From Stieleria sedimenti (GTDB taxonomy: Bacteria; Planctomycetota; Planctomycetia; Pirellulales; Pirellulaceae), in contig NZ_JANZKV010000073.1 of assembly GCF_025060895.1 (NCBI RefSeq), positions 3,118 to 43,010 of the forward strand: DNA of 39,893 bases, read 5' to 3'. This document shows, in pieces, positions 25,201-32,772 of this stretch. The stretch's first letter is position 1. Each line of letters begins with the position of its first letter. The notes under the pieces are model-generated. The model had not been told where the DNA came from and did not search any database. It saw only the letters and a program-made list of their open reading frames with translations. A program made the translations under genes and the position numbers.

Positions 25201-27612
25201 CCAGCGATGGAGAAGGCGGCTTCGGAAAACCCAGCCCCGACAGGCAACAACCCGGAAGCCACCGTTGCGAGTTGGAAAGCGCACCCGGACGCGATCGCCG
25301 CGATGCGATTCGATGATCTCGACCAAACGCTGTTGACCGGTTCGGATGACTACACCATCGCCGCATGGAAGGTTGCCGACCAATCGCTGCAGTACACCCT
25401 CCGCGGACATGGTGGTTGGGTGCGGGCGCTAGAAATCAATGCAAACGCCGTCGGTTTGGGCGACGCTGCCGTCGTATCGGGCTCCGCCGATGGAACGGTT
25501 CGGGTATGGGATCGCTCGGCACCCGACTCGCTTCCGCGCGAGGTGGACGACGCGGCCGACGAAACTCGATGGCCTGCGACGCCGGCAAACCAGACACGGG
25601 CCACCGAGACGCAATTGCACGGGGCACAGCTGCACAGTGACGAAATCCTGGCCGCCCGGCTCGATCGCTCCGGATCGCGATTGATTTCCGCCAGCCGCGA
25701 CCACACCGCGCGGATCCTGGGGCTCGATCGAAGCCGGATGATGTTTCGCGAGATCGCGAGGATCAACACCAGAGAAGTTGCCCCGGGCGAATTGAAGGAA
25801 GGGACCGAGTTCTTGGCGATGTCGGCGCAGCTGGATGCATCGGGAGCACGTTTGTTTGTCGGCAGTGCGGATGCGACGATCCGAATTTGGGACGTCGACT
25901 CGGGAACTCAACTCGGTGTGTTGCCGGGGACGGGGCTCAACAATGCCTTCGCCCTTTCCCAGGACGGCCGCCGGTTGTTGTCCGGTTCCAGCCGACCGGA
26001 TGCCAAGGCCTTGTTGTGGGATGTCGATCGACGCAACGGAACTCCCAAAATTGTGCATCGTTTTACCGCCGGCGATCAAGCGGTGACCGCGTTTGCGTTG
26101 TCCAGCGATGGGGCGTTCGCGGCAACGGGAGATCGCGGGGGCCGTTGTCTGCAATGGAATGCCGCGACCGGGCAACCCATCGGGCCGCCGATCGATTTGT
26201 TGCGGGGGTACCGAATCAATGAACTGGCGATTTCGCCGGACAACCGATCACTTTGGGTGGCCAGCGACAACGGGCAATTGACGGAAATTGATTTCGCATC
26301 GCGTCAGCCGCGTCGCCGGCTGGATCATGACGGATTTGTGACCGGCGTTTCGTTGTCACATCGCGGCGATCAGGCGATCACGCTTTCGGCGCAAACCGCA
26401 AACAACCGCTTCGTCACGACGGCGACGTGGTGGGATCTGGCAACACAAGACAGCCGTCGGCTCGATCGAGTGGAGGCGCCGCTCGATGCCGACGGCCAGG
26501 CGGCCGGTGACAACGCGCGACTGACATCGGCGCGATTCGGAAATCGGGGAAACCGAGTCGTCATCTGTCGTCAAACCAAAGATGGACGCGGCGGTCGGGT
26601 GGTGTTGATCGATCTGACCAGCCAACAAAGCGAGGCCTTCGATTTGCCAGCCACGATCGGAGCACCCGAGACGGGGTTGCTGTCGGGCAGCGACCAGTTG
26701 ATCACACTCAATGGAGAAGCCGCCTTTCGTTGGTCGATCAACGCAATGGCGCACGTGAAAAGTTATCGTCCCCACGCCTCAGTGATCGATGCGTGTTTCT
26801 CGCCCGATGGAAAGATCGCTGCGACGGCCAGCCGAAGCGTGCGTCTGTGGCAGACCGATTCCGGAGCGGCGATCGACAAGCTTGAAAACCCGCACGCCGG
26901 TGCAATGACGGGGCTGGATATTTCGAGCCGCGTGGACGAACAGGGCTATCGAATCGCAACCTGCGGTGCCGGCGCCGCAGCACGGCTTTGGATTTGGAAG
27001 GACCGCCAAACAGGTTTCCGCTTGGAACGCGAGTTTGGGATCAAAGGAACCGAAATCAAGCATCTGCGGTTTTCGCCCGATGGCGGACGGTTGCTGCTCG
27101 CCGGTTCCGATGGTTCGATCGAACGACACCCCATCGACGGTTCCGAGGCGACGTTCCGCTGGCAACTGCCTGAGGGTCTCGCGCCAACCTGTGTCGCATT
27201 CTCCGCCGACGGTCGTTACGTGGCGGTCGGCGCGTCGGATAAAACGGCCTGGTTGATGGATACGAGCGCAGACACGGACGTCAAGCCGCGGGTGATGCGT
27301 GGACACGCCGATCGGATCGAATCGATTGCGGTGTTGAACGACGATTCCGGCCAGCTCCGCGTGCTCACGGCGTCGCGCGACAAGTCCGCGCGGGTGTGGG
27401 ATCCGCGGTTGGAGGTTCTGGAGGACGACTTGTCGGCGGATTCCGACTTGATCTTCGGTCGCGAGGTTCTGGTGCTCCGACGCCACACCCAGGGCGTCAC
27501 GGCGGTTGATTGTGACGCGGACGGAAGTCTTGTCATGACCGCTGGCAGAGATGGAAAAGTGCTACTCTGGCCGGCACCCCAAGATGCCGCACTCGATCCT
27601 GTCTCTCCCTAG
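22279..27612 (+). CDS. Transmembrane Ser/Thr protein kinase with WD40 repeat region
   Basis: About 1777 residues. An acidic, disordered N-terminus (1-155) is followed by a Hanks-type kinase domain (about 158-430): glycine loop LLGRGGMGNVY, ATP Lys188 in IAVKV, catalytic HRDIKPEN at 292-299 and DWG (312-314) in place of DFG. Then come a helical TPR-like segment (about 440-530), one membrane span (about 544-562, SLLFILVGGSIALYV), a long charged coiled coil (about 565-680) and a WD40 region to the C-terminus. I count roughly 14 WD-like units (for example GHAATVNDLQFLADGRLLSA and SGSADGTVRVWD), enough for two propellers. With the kinase inside, the coiled coil and propellers would lie outside the cytoplasmic membrane. 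It is coupled to the giant surface-protein gene, suggesting that it senses or is tuned by that protein. Confidence 0.9.
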   Translation: MNDDDRDDKREDSLNDLDQGGASSDETKGDAIEETLQFDGPSDQTTTDLTPTKTEATRVFAGSSAANQTAKDLNEETVEVEPTSVMHSRDISQTINPRELSKEDAAFWGSAAIGASKQNKEELSKLRPAVERTITESKLHIRERDLAIPTRDPESPSDYRLIRLLGRGGMGNVYVARQASLDRMIAVKVIKPLPKAKRQSLHQSGRLKDVEHERRQQFLSEAVVTGDLDHPNIVPIHDIAVAADNTLFYAMKRVVGQPWLKTINEKSRDENLEILLKVCDAIAFAHTRGVIHRDIKPENIMLGDFGEVLVMDWGLAIAKPEFEKRDSITFTAGLGGTPAFMAPEMALGPVEAIGPHSDIYLLGATLFYIITGVPPHRADNVSQCIRKVAQNEIQDTSAQQRGELLEIALRAMATDPKERFESVQAFQQAIRSYRSHSESIAISTAAQQEYQRAQETLRYESFSRAGHGFEQALALWDGNQSAAEGLDRCRIDHAAAAYENGDFDLGLSLLNPSDSKHLPLIEKLNAGLHQREHRLVRLRLLRRLVTASLLFILVGGSIALYVINDKRKEADEQRQIADTQRQAAEEQTRIANEQRDRAETSEKLAANRLIEVQREKENVELQKGIAEENERDAKDARRLAERNEQKAKEQERIAKQNADDALQQKLKAEKSEKAALAALQRARYESYLSQIGLAKARVDGNEFDDARLILAAIRAARPGQQPAWEWRYLWHLANQSRSAFRFDSGVIDLATVADGRSGVVICSDGTVHRSWFDEPAGPSWTRDDLAATCVDVAMDGRWCAIGTQRGAVLIVDPVTGRTLHTLDGHAATVNDLQFLADGRLLSASSDRTVALWDPVNEQRIARGWHIAPVVSLASAQADADEPPTIIAAVSDGNTGRVVAWHLKADQFARIGEFSGHPFPAIALTLSRDGRLAASGDTRGNVFLWRPQQLRPTDFDAALEQAIGSISDKPESFEQPAMEKAASENPAPTGNNPEATVASWKAHPDAIAAMRFDDLDQTLLTGSDDYTIAAWKVADQSLQYTLRGHGGWVRALEINANAVGLGDAAVVSGSADGTVRVWDRSAPDSLPREVDDAADETRWPATPANQTRATETQLHGAQLHSDEILAARLDRSGSRLISASRDHTARILGLDRSRMMFREIARINTREVAPGELKEGTEFLAMSAQLDASGARLFVGSADATIRIWDVDSGTQLGVLPGTGLNNAFALSQDGRRLLSGSSRPDAKALLWDVDRRNGTPKIVHRFTAGDQAVTAFALSSDGAFAATGDRGGRCLQWNAATGQPIGPPIDLLRGYRINELAISPDNRSLWVASDNGQLTEIDFASRQPRRRLDHDGFVTGVSLSHRGDQAITLSAQTANNRFVTTATWWDLATQDSRRLDRVEAPLDADGQAAGDNARLTSARFGNRGNRVVICRQTKDGRGGRVVLIDLTSQQSEAFDLPATIGAPETGLLSGSDQLITLNGEAAFRWSINAMAHVKSYRPHASVIDACFSPDGKIAATASRSVRLWQTDSGAAIDKLENPHAGAMTGLDISSRVDEQGYRIATCGAGAAARLWIWKDRQTGFRLEREFGIKGTEIKHLRFSPDGGRLLLAGSDGSIERHPIDGSEATFRWQLPEGLAPTCVAFSADGRYVAVGASDKTAWLMDTSADTDVKPRVMRGHADRIESIAVLNDDSGQLRVLTASRDKSARVWDPRLEVLEDDLSADSDLIFGREVLVLRRHTQGVTAVDCDADGSLVMTAGRDGKVLLWPAPQDAALDPVSP

Positions 27613-27732
27613 TGTTAGCTTTCAAACCAGTGGGGGAAACATCCTGCTTGCCATCCGGCGATCAATGTGCGACGCTGACCTGTCTCGGGCACGTGCGGGT
27701 GCGAAGCCTCCGTAAATAGGAATCTGCAGACG

Positions 27733-29103
27733 ATGGAGTTGTTCACAATCACTTCGGCGGTGATCGCGTTGTCCGCGTTGTTCGGCTACGTCAATGTCAA
27801 ACTGCTTAAGTTACCCAACACGATCGGCTTGATGGTGATCGCGATCGTCTTCACTCTCGTGTTGTTCGCCAGTTCGATGTTCACCGACGTGTTTCTCGCC
27901 AGCGCGGAACGCCTGATCGGCGCGATCGATTTTGAATCGGTGTTGCTGGACGTGATGCTGGGTTTCTTGCTCTTTGCCGGCGCGATGCACACCAATTTCG
28001 ACCAGTTGCGGGTCCAACGCTGGCCCGTGCTCGTGTTTTCGACCTTGGGAGTTCTGGCGTCGACCTTTCTCGTCGCGGTATCGGTCCATTTCGTGTTCGG
28101 ACGGATGGGGCTGGAGGTGCCGTTGATCCACTGCCTGTTGTTCGGCGCCTTGATTTCACCAACCGATCCGATTGCCGTGCTGGGGATTTTGAAGAAAGCC
28201 GGGGTGCCGAAGGCGCTGGAGACAAAGATTGTCGGCGAATCGTTGTTCAATGACGGGGTCGGCGTGGTCGTATTCTTGACCATCATGAGCATCGCCAGCG
28301 GAGGCATGACGGACCACGGCGGCGGTCACGAAGCCGCGAACGAAAACGTGGTTGCCGTGGCTGATGCGGCGGAAGCCAGCGTCGGAACCCACGATCACGG
28401 CGGCGAAGGCGGGACGACCGTCGGCAGCGTCGTTCAGTTGTTCGCTCAAGAAGTGCTTGGCGGAATCTTGTTGGGGTTGGCCCTCGGCTACGTCGTGTTC
28501 TTGCTACTGCGTTCGATCGACGATTATGAAATCGAAGTGATGATCACGCTGGCCTGTGTGATGGGCGGCTATTCGCTCGCACATGCCTTGCACCTCTCCG
28601 CACCGCTGGCGATCGTGGTCGCGGGGCTGATCGTGGGCAACGACACGGTTCGCGGCACGATGATGAGCAAGCAAACCGAACAGTATGTCGACAAGTTCTG
28701 GGAGCTGATGGACATGCTGATGAACGCAATTCTGTTTGTGTTGATCGGATTGGAATTGTTGATCCTGGAGGTGCGTCCCGAGTACATCCTCGCCTCCCTG
28801 GCCGCGATCGTGATCGTGCTGGTCTCCCGTTACCTGTCGTTGATTCCGCCGGTCTGGTTTTTTGCCAAGCGACTGAAATTTGCGCCGCACACGTCAACCA
28901 TCATGGCGTGGGGCGGATTACGGGGCGGCATCTCGATCGCATTGGCGCTCAGTTTGCCAGTCGAGATGAACCGGGGGCTGTTGGTCACGGTGACTTACGC
29001 CGTGGTCGTGTTCTCGATCATCGTTCAAGGGTTGACCGTGGGCATGTTGGCCAACAAGTTGATCGGCAGGGAATCGGAAGAGTCGGCAAAGGCGTCGGTT
29101 TAA
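27733..29103 (+). CDS. Na+/H+ antiporter, CPA1 (NhaP/NHE) family
   Basis: A 456-residue membrane protein with about 12 hydrophobic segments. Family motifs are GALISPTDPIAVLGILKKAG (about 138-157, the conserved TDP region) and GESLFNDGVGVVVF (about 168-181, with the ND ion-binding pair). A later AWGGLRGGISIALALSLP near 393-410 matches the conserved arginine-containing segment. It exchanges Na+ (or K+) for H+ across the cytoplasmic membrane and supports pH and salt tolerance. A soluble loop at about 195-232 is unusually rich in His, Gly, Asp and Glu (DHGGGHE and HDHGGEGG), which could bind metal or sense pH. The long cytoplasmic C-terminal tail of some NhaP proteins is absent. It starts 121 bases after the kinase gene and need not share its transcript. 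Confidence 0.93.
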   Translation: MELFTITSAVIALSALFGYVNVKLLKLPNTIGLMVIAIVFTLVLFASSMFTDVFLASAERLIGAIDFESVLLDVMLGFLLFAGAMHTNFDQLRVQRWPVLVFSTLGVLASTFLVAVSVHFVFGRMGLEVPLIHCLLFGALISPTDPIAVLGILKKAGVPKALETKIVGESLFNDGVGVVVFLTIMSIASGGMTDHGGGHEAANENVVAVADAAEASVGTHDHGGEGGTTVGSVVQLFAQEVLGGILLGLALGYVVFLLLRSIDDYEIEVMITLACVMGGYSLAHALHLSAPLAIVVAGLIVGNDTVRGTMMSKQTEQYVDKFWELMDMLMNAILFVLIGLELLILEVRPEYILASLAAIVIVLVSRYLSLIPPVWFFAKRLKFAPHTSTIMAWGGLRGGISIALALSLPVEMNRGLLVTVTYAVVVFSIIVQGLTVGMLANKLIGRESEESAKASV

Positions 29104-29211
29104 GCGATTTACCCGCCGTCTGTCGCGCCTGACGCGTTAAACTCGTTCGGCACCGCCATACCAATTGCTGGTTCGGGTGGCGCAATGCTCCCCATCCAAC
29201 GGTAGGAAACG

Positions 29212-29919
29212 GTGATTGATCTCAAGATTCTGGCTTATGAAGAGACTCCCTTGGGCCCCCTTTGCTTGCGGCGTCGCAAGACGTTGTCCGAGCCGCGTCA
29301 GTGGGTCACAGAAGTGACGCTGAATCATGAGTTCCTGATGAGTAGTTTGCACACCGATTCCGAACGGGCGTTGGCAACCATCCCTTTAAAGCAGGCTGCG
29401 GGAAGCGGGCTGCGCGTGCTGGTCGGCGGACTGGGGCTCGGCTACACCGCCCACTCCGCGTTGAGTTTTGAGCAAGTGGACCACGTGGAGGTGATCGAGT
29501 ACCTGCCGCAAGTCATCGGCTGGTTGCGCGACGAAATGACTCCGCTGGCCCAGGAGCTCAACGCGTCGAATCGTCTGAACGTTTCCGAGGGAGACATTTA
29601 TGAGTTCTTGCTCGCGTCGCCGACAGAGCAGCGGTTCGACGCGATCTTGATCGATGTCGATCACTCGCCCGAAGACCAACTGGCAAAGAAGCACGATTCG
29701 TTTTATCAAGTTGACGGCTTACGAAGGGCCGCGGCGCATTTAACCGAGCAAGGATCGTTTGCGTTGTGGTCCTACGATCAACACACGCCGCTTTGGGATG
29801 CGATGCAGCACGTTTTTGCCTCCTCGACGGCGCATCCGATCACCTATTTCAATCAACACGTCCAGGAGTCGTTCACCGACTGGTTGTACGTCGGCACCAC
29901 GGCCATGAAAAACGATTGA
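29212..29919 (+). CDS. Spermidine-synthase-like Rossmann protein
   Basis: A 235-residue protein with the fold of polyamine aminopropyltransferases and related methyltransferases. The cofactor loop is LVGGLGLGYTA at about 70-80, followed by the acidic strand end VEVIEYLP near 94-101 and DAILIDVDHSPED near 143-155, where a catalytic Asp of spermidine synthase would be expected. It is shorter at the N-terminus than spermidine synthase, so activity on putrescine is not assured. The GTG start at 29212 follows AGGAAAC. The gene lies 62 bases before the Ski2-like helicase on the same strand. Substrate and role are open. Confidence 0.75.
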   Translation: MIDLKILAYEETPLGPLCLRRRKTLSEPRQWVTEVTLNHEFLMSSLHTDSERALATIPLKQAAGSGLRVLVGGLGLGYTAHSALSFEQVDHVEVIEYLPQVIGWLRDEMTPLAQELNASNRLNVSEGDIYEFLLASPTEQRFDAILIDVDHSPEDQLAKKHDSFYQVDGLRRAAAHLTEQGSFALWSYDQHTPLWDAMQHVFASSTAHPITYFNQHVQESFTDWLYVGTTAMKND

Positions 29920-29924
29920 GCGAG

Positions 29925-29944
29925 GGGGCAATCCTGTTTGCCCC
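29925..29944 (+). terminator. Short GC-rich hairpin between two genes
   Basis: GGGGCAA (29925-29931) pairs exactly with TTGCCCC (29938-29944) around a six-base loop, five bases after the stop of the spermidine-synthase-like gene. There is no T-tract. It may trim or attenuate the transcript ahead of the helicase gene. Confidence 0.4.
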
Positions 29945-29981
29945 GTGTCAATGCGGTGCCCTGCCATGCTACAACAGGGGC

Positions 29982-32540
29982 ATGAATCACGAAGAACCGG
30001 CCGCCGTTGACCCTTCGGCGGCAGCAAAACAGACGACCGTCGATCGCGACCTGGATCGGGATACGCTTGCCACCGAGTATTTTTCGCTGCTTCCCTATGA
30101 GCCCTACCCGGTTCAAGAAGAAGCGATGCTGGCGTACTTTGCCGGCGACCCCGATCGCGGCGATCAAGGCGTGTTGATTTGCGCGCCGACGGGAACCGGC
30201 AAGACGATGATCGCCGAAGCGGCGGTCTACGAGGCGCTGCGGACCGGCCGGCGGATGTATTACACCACGCCACTGATCGCGTTGACCGACCAGAAACTGG
30301 ATGAATTGCGAGAGAGTGCGGTGCGCTGGGGGTTTCCCGCCGACAGCGTGGGGCTGGTGACGGGAAATCGACGCGTCAACGGGGACGCGCCGGTGTTGGT
30401 CGTCGTCGCCGAAATCCTGCTCAACCGGTTGCTCAATCCCGAGGCCTTTGATTTCTCGGACGTCACGTCGGTGGTGATGGATGAGTTTCATTCGTTCAAC
30501 GATCCCGAACGCGGAATCGTCTGGGAGCTGACGTTGGCGTTGCTGCCCGCGCACATTCGCACCATGTTGTTGAGCGCGACAGTCGGCAACTCGCTGGAGT
30601 TCACCTCGTGGCTGTCGCGCGCCCACAACCGCCGGCTGCAATTGGTCACCGGAGATGAACGCAAGGTGCCGCTGCAGTATGAGTGGATCGGCGATGAGAT
30701 CTTAAACGACTTTGCCGAGAAGATTGCCGCCGGTGATGACGAGATCCGACGCACACCATCGCTGGTGTTTTGTTTTTCCCGTTCGCAATGTTGGACGGTC
30801 GCCGAGATGCTCAAGGGCAAAAGCCTGATCGACAAAGAGCGTCAAGCCGAACTGGCCGACTACCTCAACGCGGCCGACATGGCGGACGGTGCGGGACCGA
30901 AATTGAAACAGATTCTGATGCGTGGCGTCGGAGTCCACCATGCCGGCGTCATGCCACGCTATCGTCGAATGGTCGAAGAGCTGTTTCAACGCAAGTTGTT
31001 GGCGATGTGTGTCTGCACCGAGACACTCGCCGCGGGCATCAACCTGCCCGCGCGGAGTGTTGTTCTGCCGAGTTTGCTGAAAGGACCCAAGGATAAACGC
31101 AAACTGGTCGAAACCGCTTCGGCACAACAGATCTTTGGCCGCGCCGGACGACCACAATTCGACGACCGAGGATTCGTGTATGCCTTGGCCCACGAAGACG
31201 ACGTCAAGCTGAACAAGTGGCGTGAAAAGTATGACTCGATCCCCGAGGACACCAAAGACCCGGGATTGTTGAAGGCCAAGAAGAAGCTAAAGAAAAAGAT
31301 GCCCAAGCGGCGCGCCGGCGAGACCTACTGGACCGAACAGCAGTTCATTCAACTACAACAGGCTGATTCGGCGGACCTTTCCAGCCGCGGACAGTTGCCG
31401 TGGCGGTTGCTGGCCTACATGCTGGGAAAAGATTCGAGTGTGGCGCCGCTACGTGAATTGGTCTCCAAGCGTTTGCTGACGCCCAAACAGCTCGAAGTTG
31501 GGCAACGGGAACTGAATCGGATGCTGATCACGATGTGGCAAGCCGACTACTTGCAGCTCGATCCCAAACCGGTGCCCGCGTCTGCGAGCGATCTTCAACC
31601 CAAACCGCCGCTGGCGAACAAAATCGTCGCTGAGAAGGGCAAGGTCGCCGAGCCGAAATCCGGTACGGGCGGATTGTTCGGTGAGCTGTTGGATCAAATG
31701 CGTGACGAGGCACCAGAGTCGTCCTCGGAGCCGCCGGAGAGCGACGATGGCGATGATGATGAGCAGCCGCGAGTCAAGCAGTACGATCTGGACGCGTATC
31801 GGCCGCAGACCGCGACGCCGACCTCGCGTTTGGAGCGTTTGGTTCACCTGCGCAGTATCAACCCGTTGTTCGGCGTCTACATGGCCGACCTGTTAGCGAC
31901 CGCGGATCCCGAAGAACGGATCGCGGCGCTTGAGAGCGTTTTGGAAGTTCCCGGCACCGTCGCTCGCTTCACACGCATGCCGCGGATTGAAGACATGCCG
32001 CCGGGAACGTTGGCGACCACGCGGCTCGATCCCCAGTTGCTGAAGCTCGGATTGGCGACTCCGGAAGAGCTTGGGGCTCGGGGCGAAGACGACGATGAGG
32101 ACGTCAAGGACCGCGGATTTGGACGCGTGATGTTCGAAGAGCCGCGTGTCTGGCCTTTGACGATTGGCGAAAAGATTCATCGTCTGTTTCAGAATGATTA
32201 TCCCACGGTACAGGGCGTTCGCGTGCGACCGGTTTGGATCGTCGGAGAGTTGCTCAATTACGACGGCGATTTCAATAAATACGTGACGACAAAGAAACTG
32301 CAAAAGGAAGAAGGCATTCTGCTGCGTCACTGCCTGAGGATGATTTTGTTTCTCGACGAAATGGCCAATGTGCCGCCGGAAAACACCACCGTGGAAACTT
32401 GGGAAGACCCGCTGGACGACCTCGCGGACATCTTGACCGAGACCTGTCGCAAAGCCGACCCGCAGACGACCGACGAAGTCCTGGCCCACGATGAAACCCT
32501 CGAAGACGCCTTGATCAGCAGCGGACGACGGAAACCATAA
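29982..32540 (+). CDS. Ski2-like DExH helicase (Mtr4/HelY-like)
   Basis: An 852-residue superfamily 2 helicase. Motif I is APTGTGKT (68-75), motif Ia TTPLIALTDQK, motif II DEFH at 167-170, motif III LLSATVGNS, motif V TETLAAGINLPARSVV and motif VI QIFGRAGRPQFDDRG. The spacing and the motif V/VI wording are those of the Ski2 branch, which unwinds RNA or DNA 3'-5'. After the helicase core comes a Lys-rich stretch (KAKKKLKKKMPKRR), an acidic linker (about 560-610), and a C-terminal domain of about 220 residues that I cannot name but that is helical and lacks cysteines for zinc binding. The start at 29982 (MNHEEPAAV) was chosen because the frame upstream to 29766 overlaps the previous gene. RNA processing is the likely field, by family. 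Confidence 0.9.
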   Translation: MNHEEPAAVDPSAAAKQTTVDRDLDRDTLATEYFSLLPYEPYPVQEEAMLAYFAGDPDRGDQGVLICAPTGTGKTMIAEAAVYEALRTGRRMYYTTPLIALTDQKLDELRESAVRWGFPADSVGLVTGNRRVNGDAPVLVVVAEILLNRLLNPEAFDFSDVTSVVMDEFHSFNDPERGIVWELTLALLPAHIRTMLLSATVGNSLEFTSWLSRAHNRRLQLVTGDERKVPLQYEWIGDEILNDFAEKIAAGDDEIRRTPSLVFCFSRSQCWTVAEMLKGKSLIDKERQAELADYLNAADMADGAGPKLKQILMRGVGVHHAGVMPRYRRMVEELFQRKLLAMCVCTETLAAGINLPARSVVLPSLLKGPKDKRKLVETASAQQIFGRAGRPQFDDRGFVYALAHEDDVKLNKWREKYDSIPEDTKDPGLLKAKKKLKKKMPKRRAGETYWTEQQFIQLQQADSADLSSRGQLPWRLLAYMLGKDSSVAPLRELVSKRLLTPKQLEVGQRELNRMLITMWQADYLQLDPKPVPASASDLQPKPPLANKIVAEKGKVAEPKSGTGGLFGELLDQMRDEAPESSSEPPESDDGDDDEQPRVKQYDLDAYRPQTATPTSRLERLVHLRSINPLFGVYMADLLATADPEERIAALESVLEVPGTVARFTRMPRIEDMPPGTLATTRLDPQLLKLGLATPEELGARGEDDDEDVKDRGFGRVMFEEPRVWPLTIGEKIHRLFQNDYPTVQGVRVRPVWIVGELLNYDGDFNKYVTTKKLQKEEGILLRHCLRMILFLDEMANVPPENTTVETWEDPLDDLADILTETCRKADPQTTDEVLAHDETLEDALISSGRRKP

Positions 32541-32566
32541 GCAACGTTTCGCAACCGCCAACCACC

Positions 32567-32625
32567 CCAGCGGGACGCGTAAGCGAGCGGCACGAGTCCA
32601 CCCAGCGGGACGCGTAAACGATCGG
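32567..32625 (+). repeat. Two direct copies of the dispersed short repeat
   Basis: CCAGCGGGACGCGT starts at 32567 and again at 32602 (35-base period). The first continues AAGCGAGCGG and the second AAACGATCGG; both are then followed by CACG. They match the minus-strand copies at 6189-6212 and 1-21. The repeat lies in the gap after the Ski2-like helicase gene. Confidence 0.75.
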
Positions 32626-32652
32626 CACGTCTTTCCGCCTGGGACTGGGAAT

Positions 32653-32687
32653 CAGGCAACGCGAGAGCTATGCTCGCTGGCTGCCTG
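32653..32687. repeat. Compound hairpin upstream of the MBOAT gene
   Basis: An outer pair CAGGCA (32653-32658) / TGCCTG (32682-32687) encloses an inner pair GCGAG (32661-32665) / CTCGC (32673-32677). It lies about 85 bases before the acyltransferase start and could end the helicase transcript or structure the next leader. No T-tract follows. Confidence 0.45.
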
Positions 32688-32772
32688 CGAGTGGAGCATT
32701 CATCGATTGGTGAATCTTCAGGTGGTTTGGCCCGGTAACGACTCCCTTCTGCTTTCATGACGACAGCTCCAC

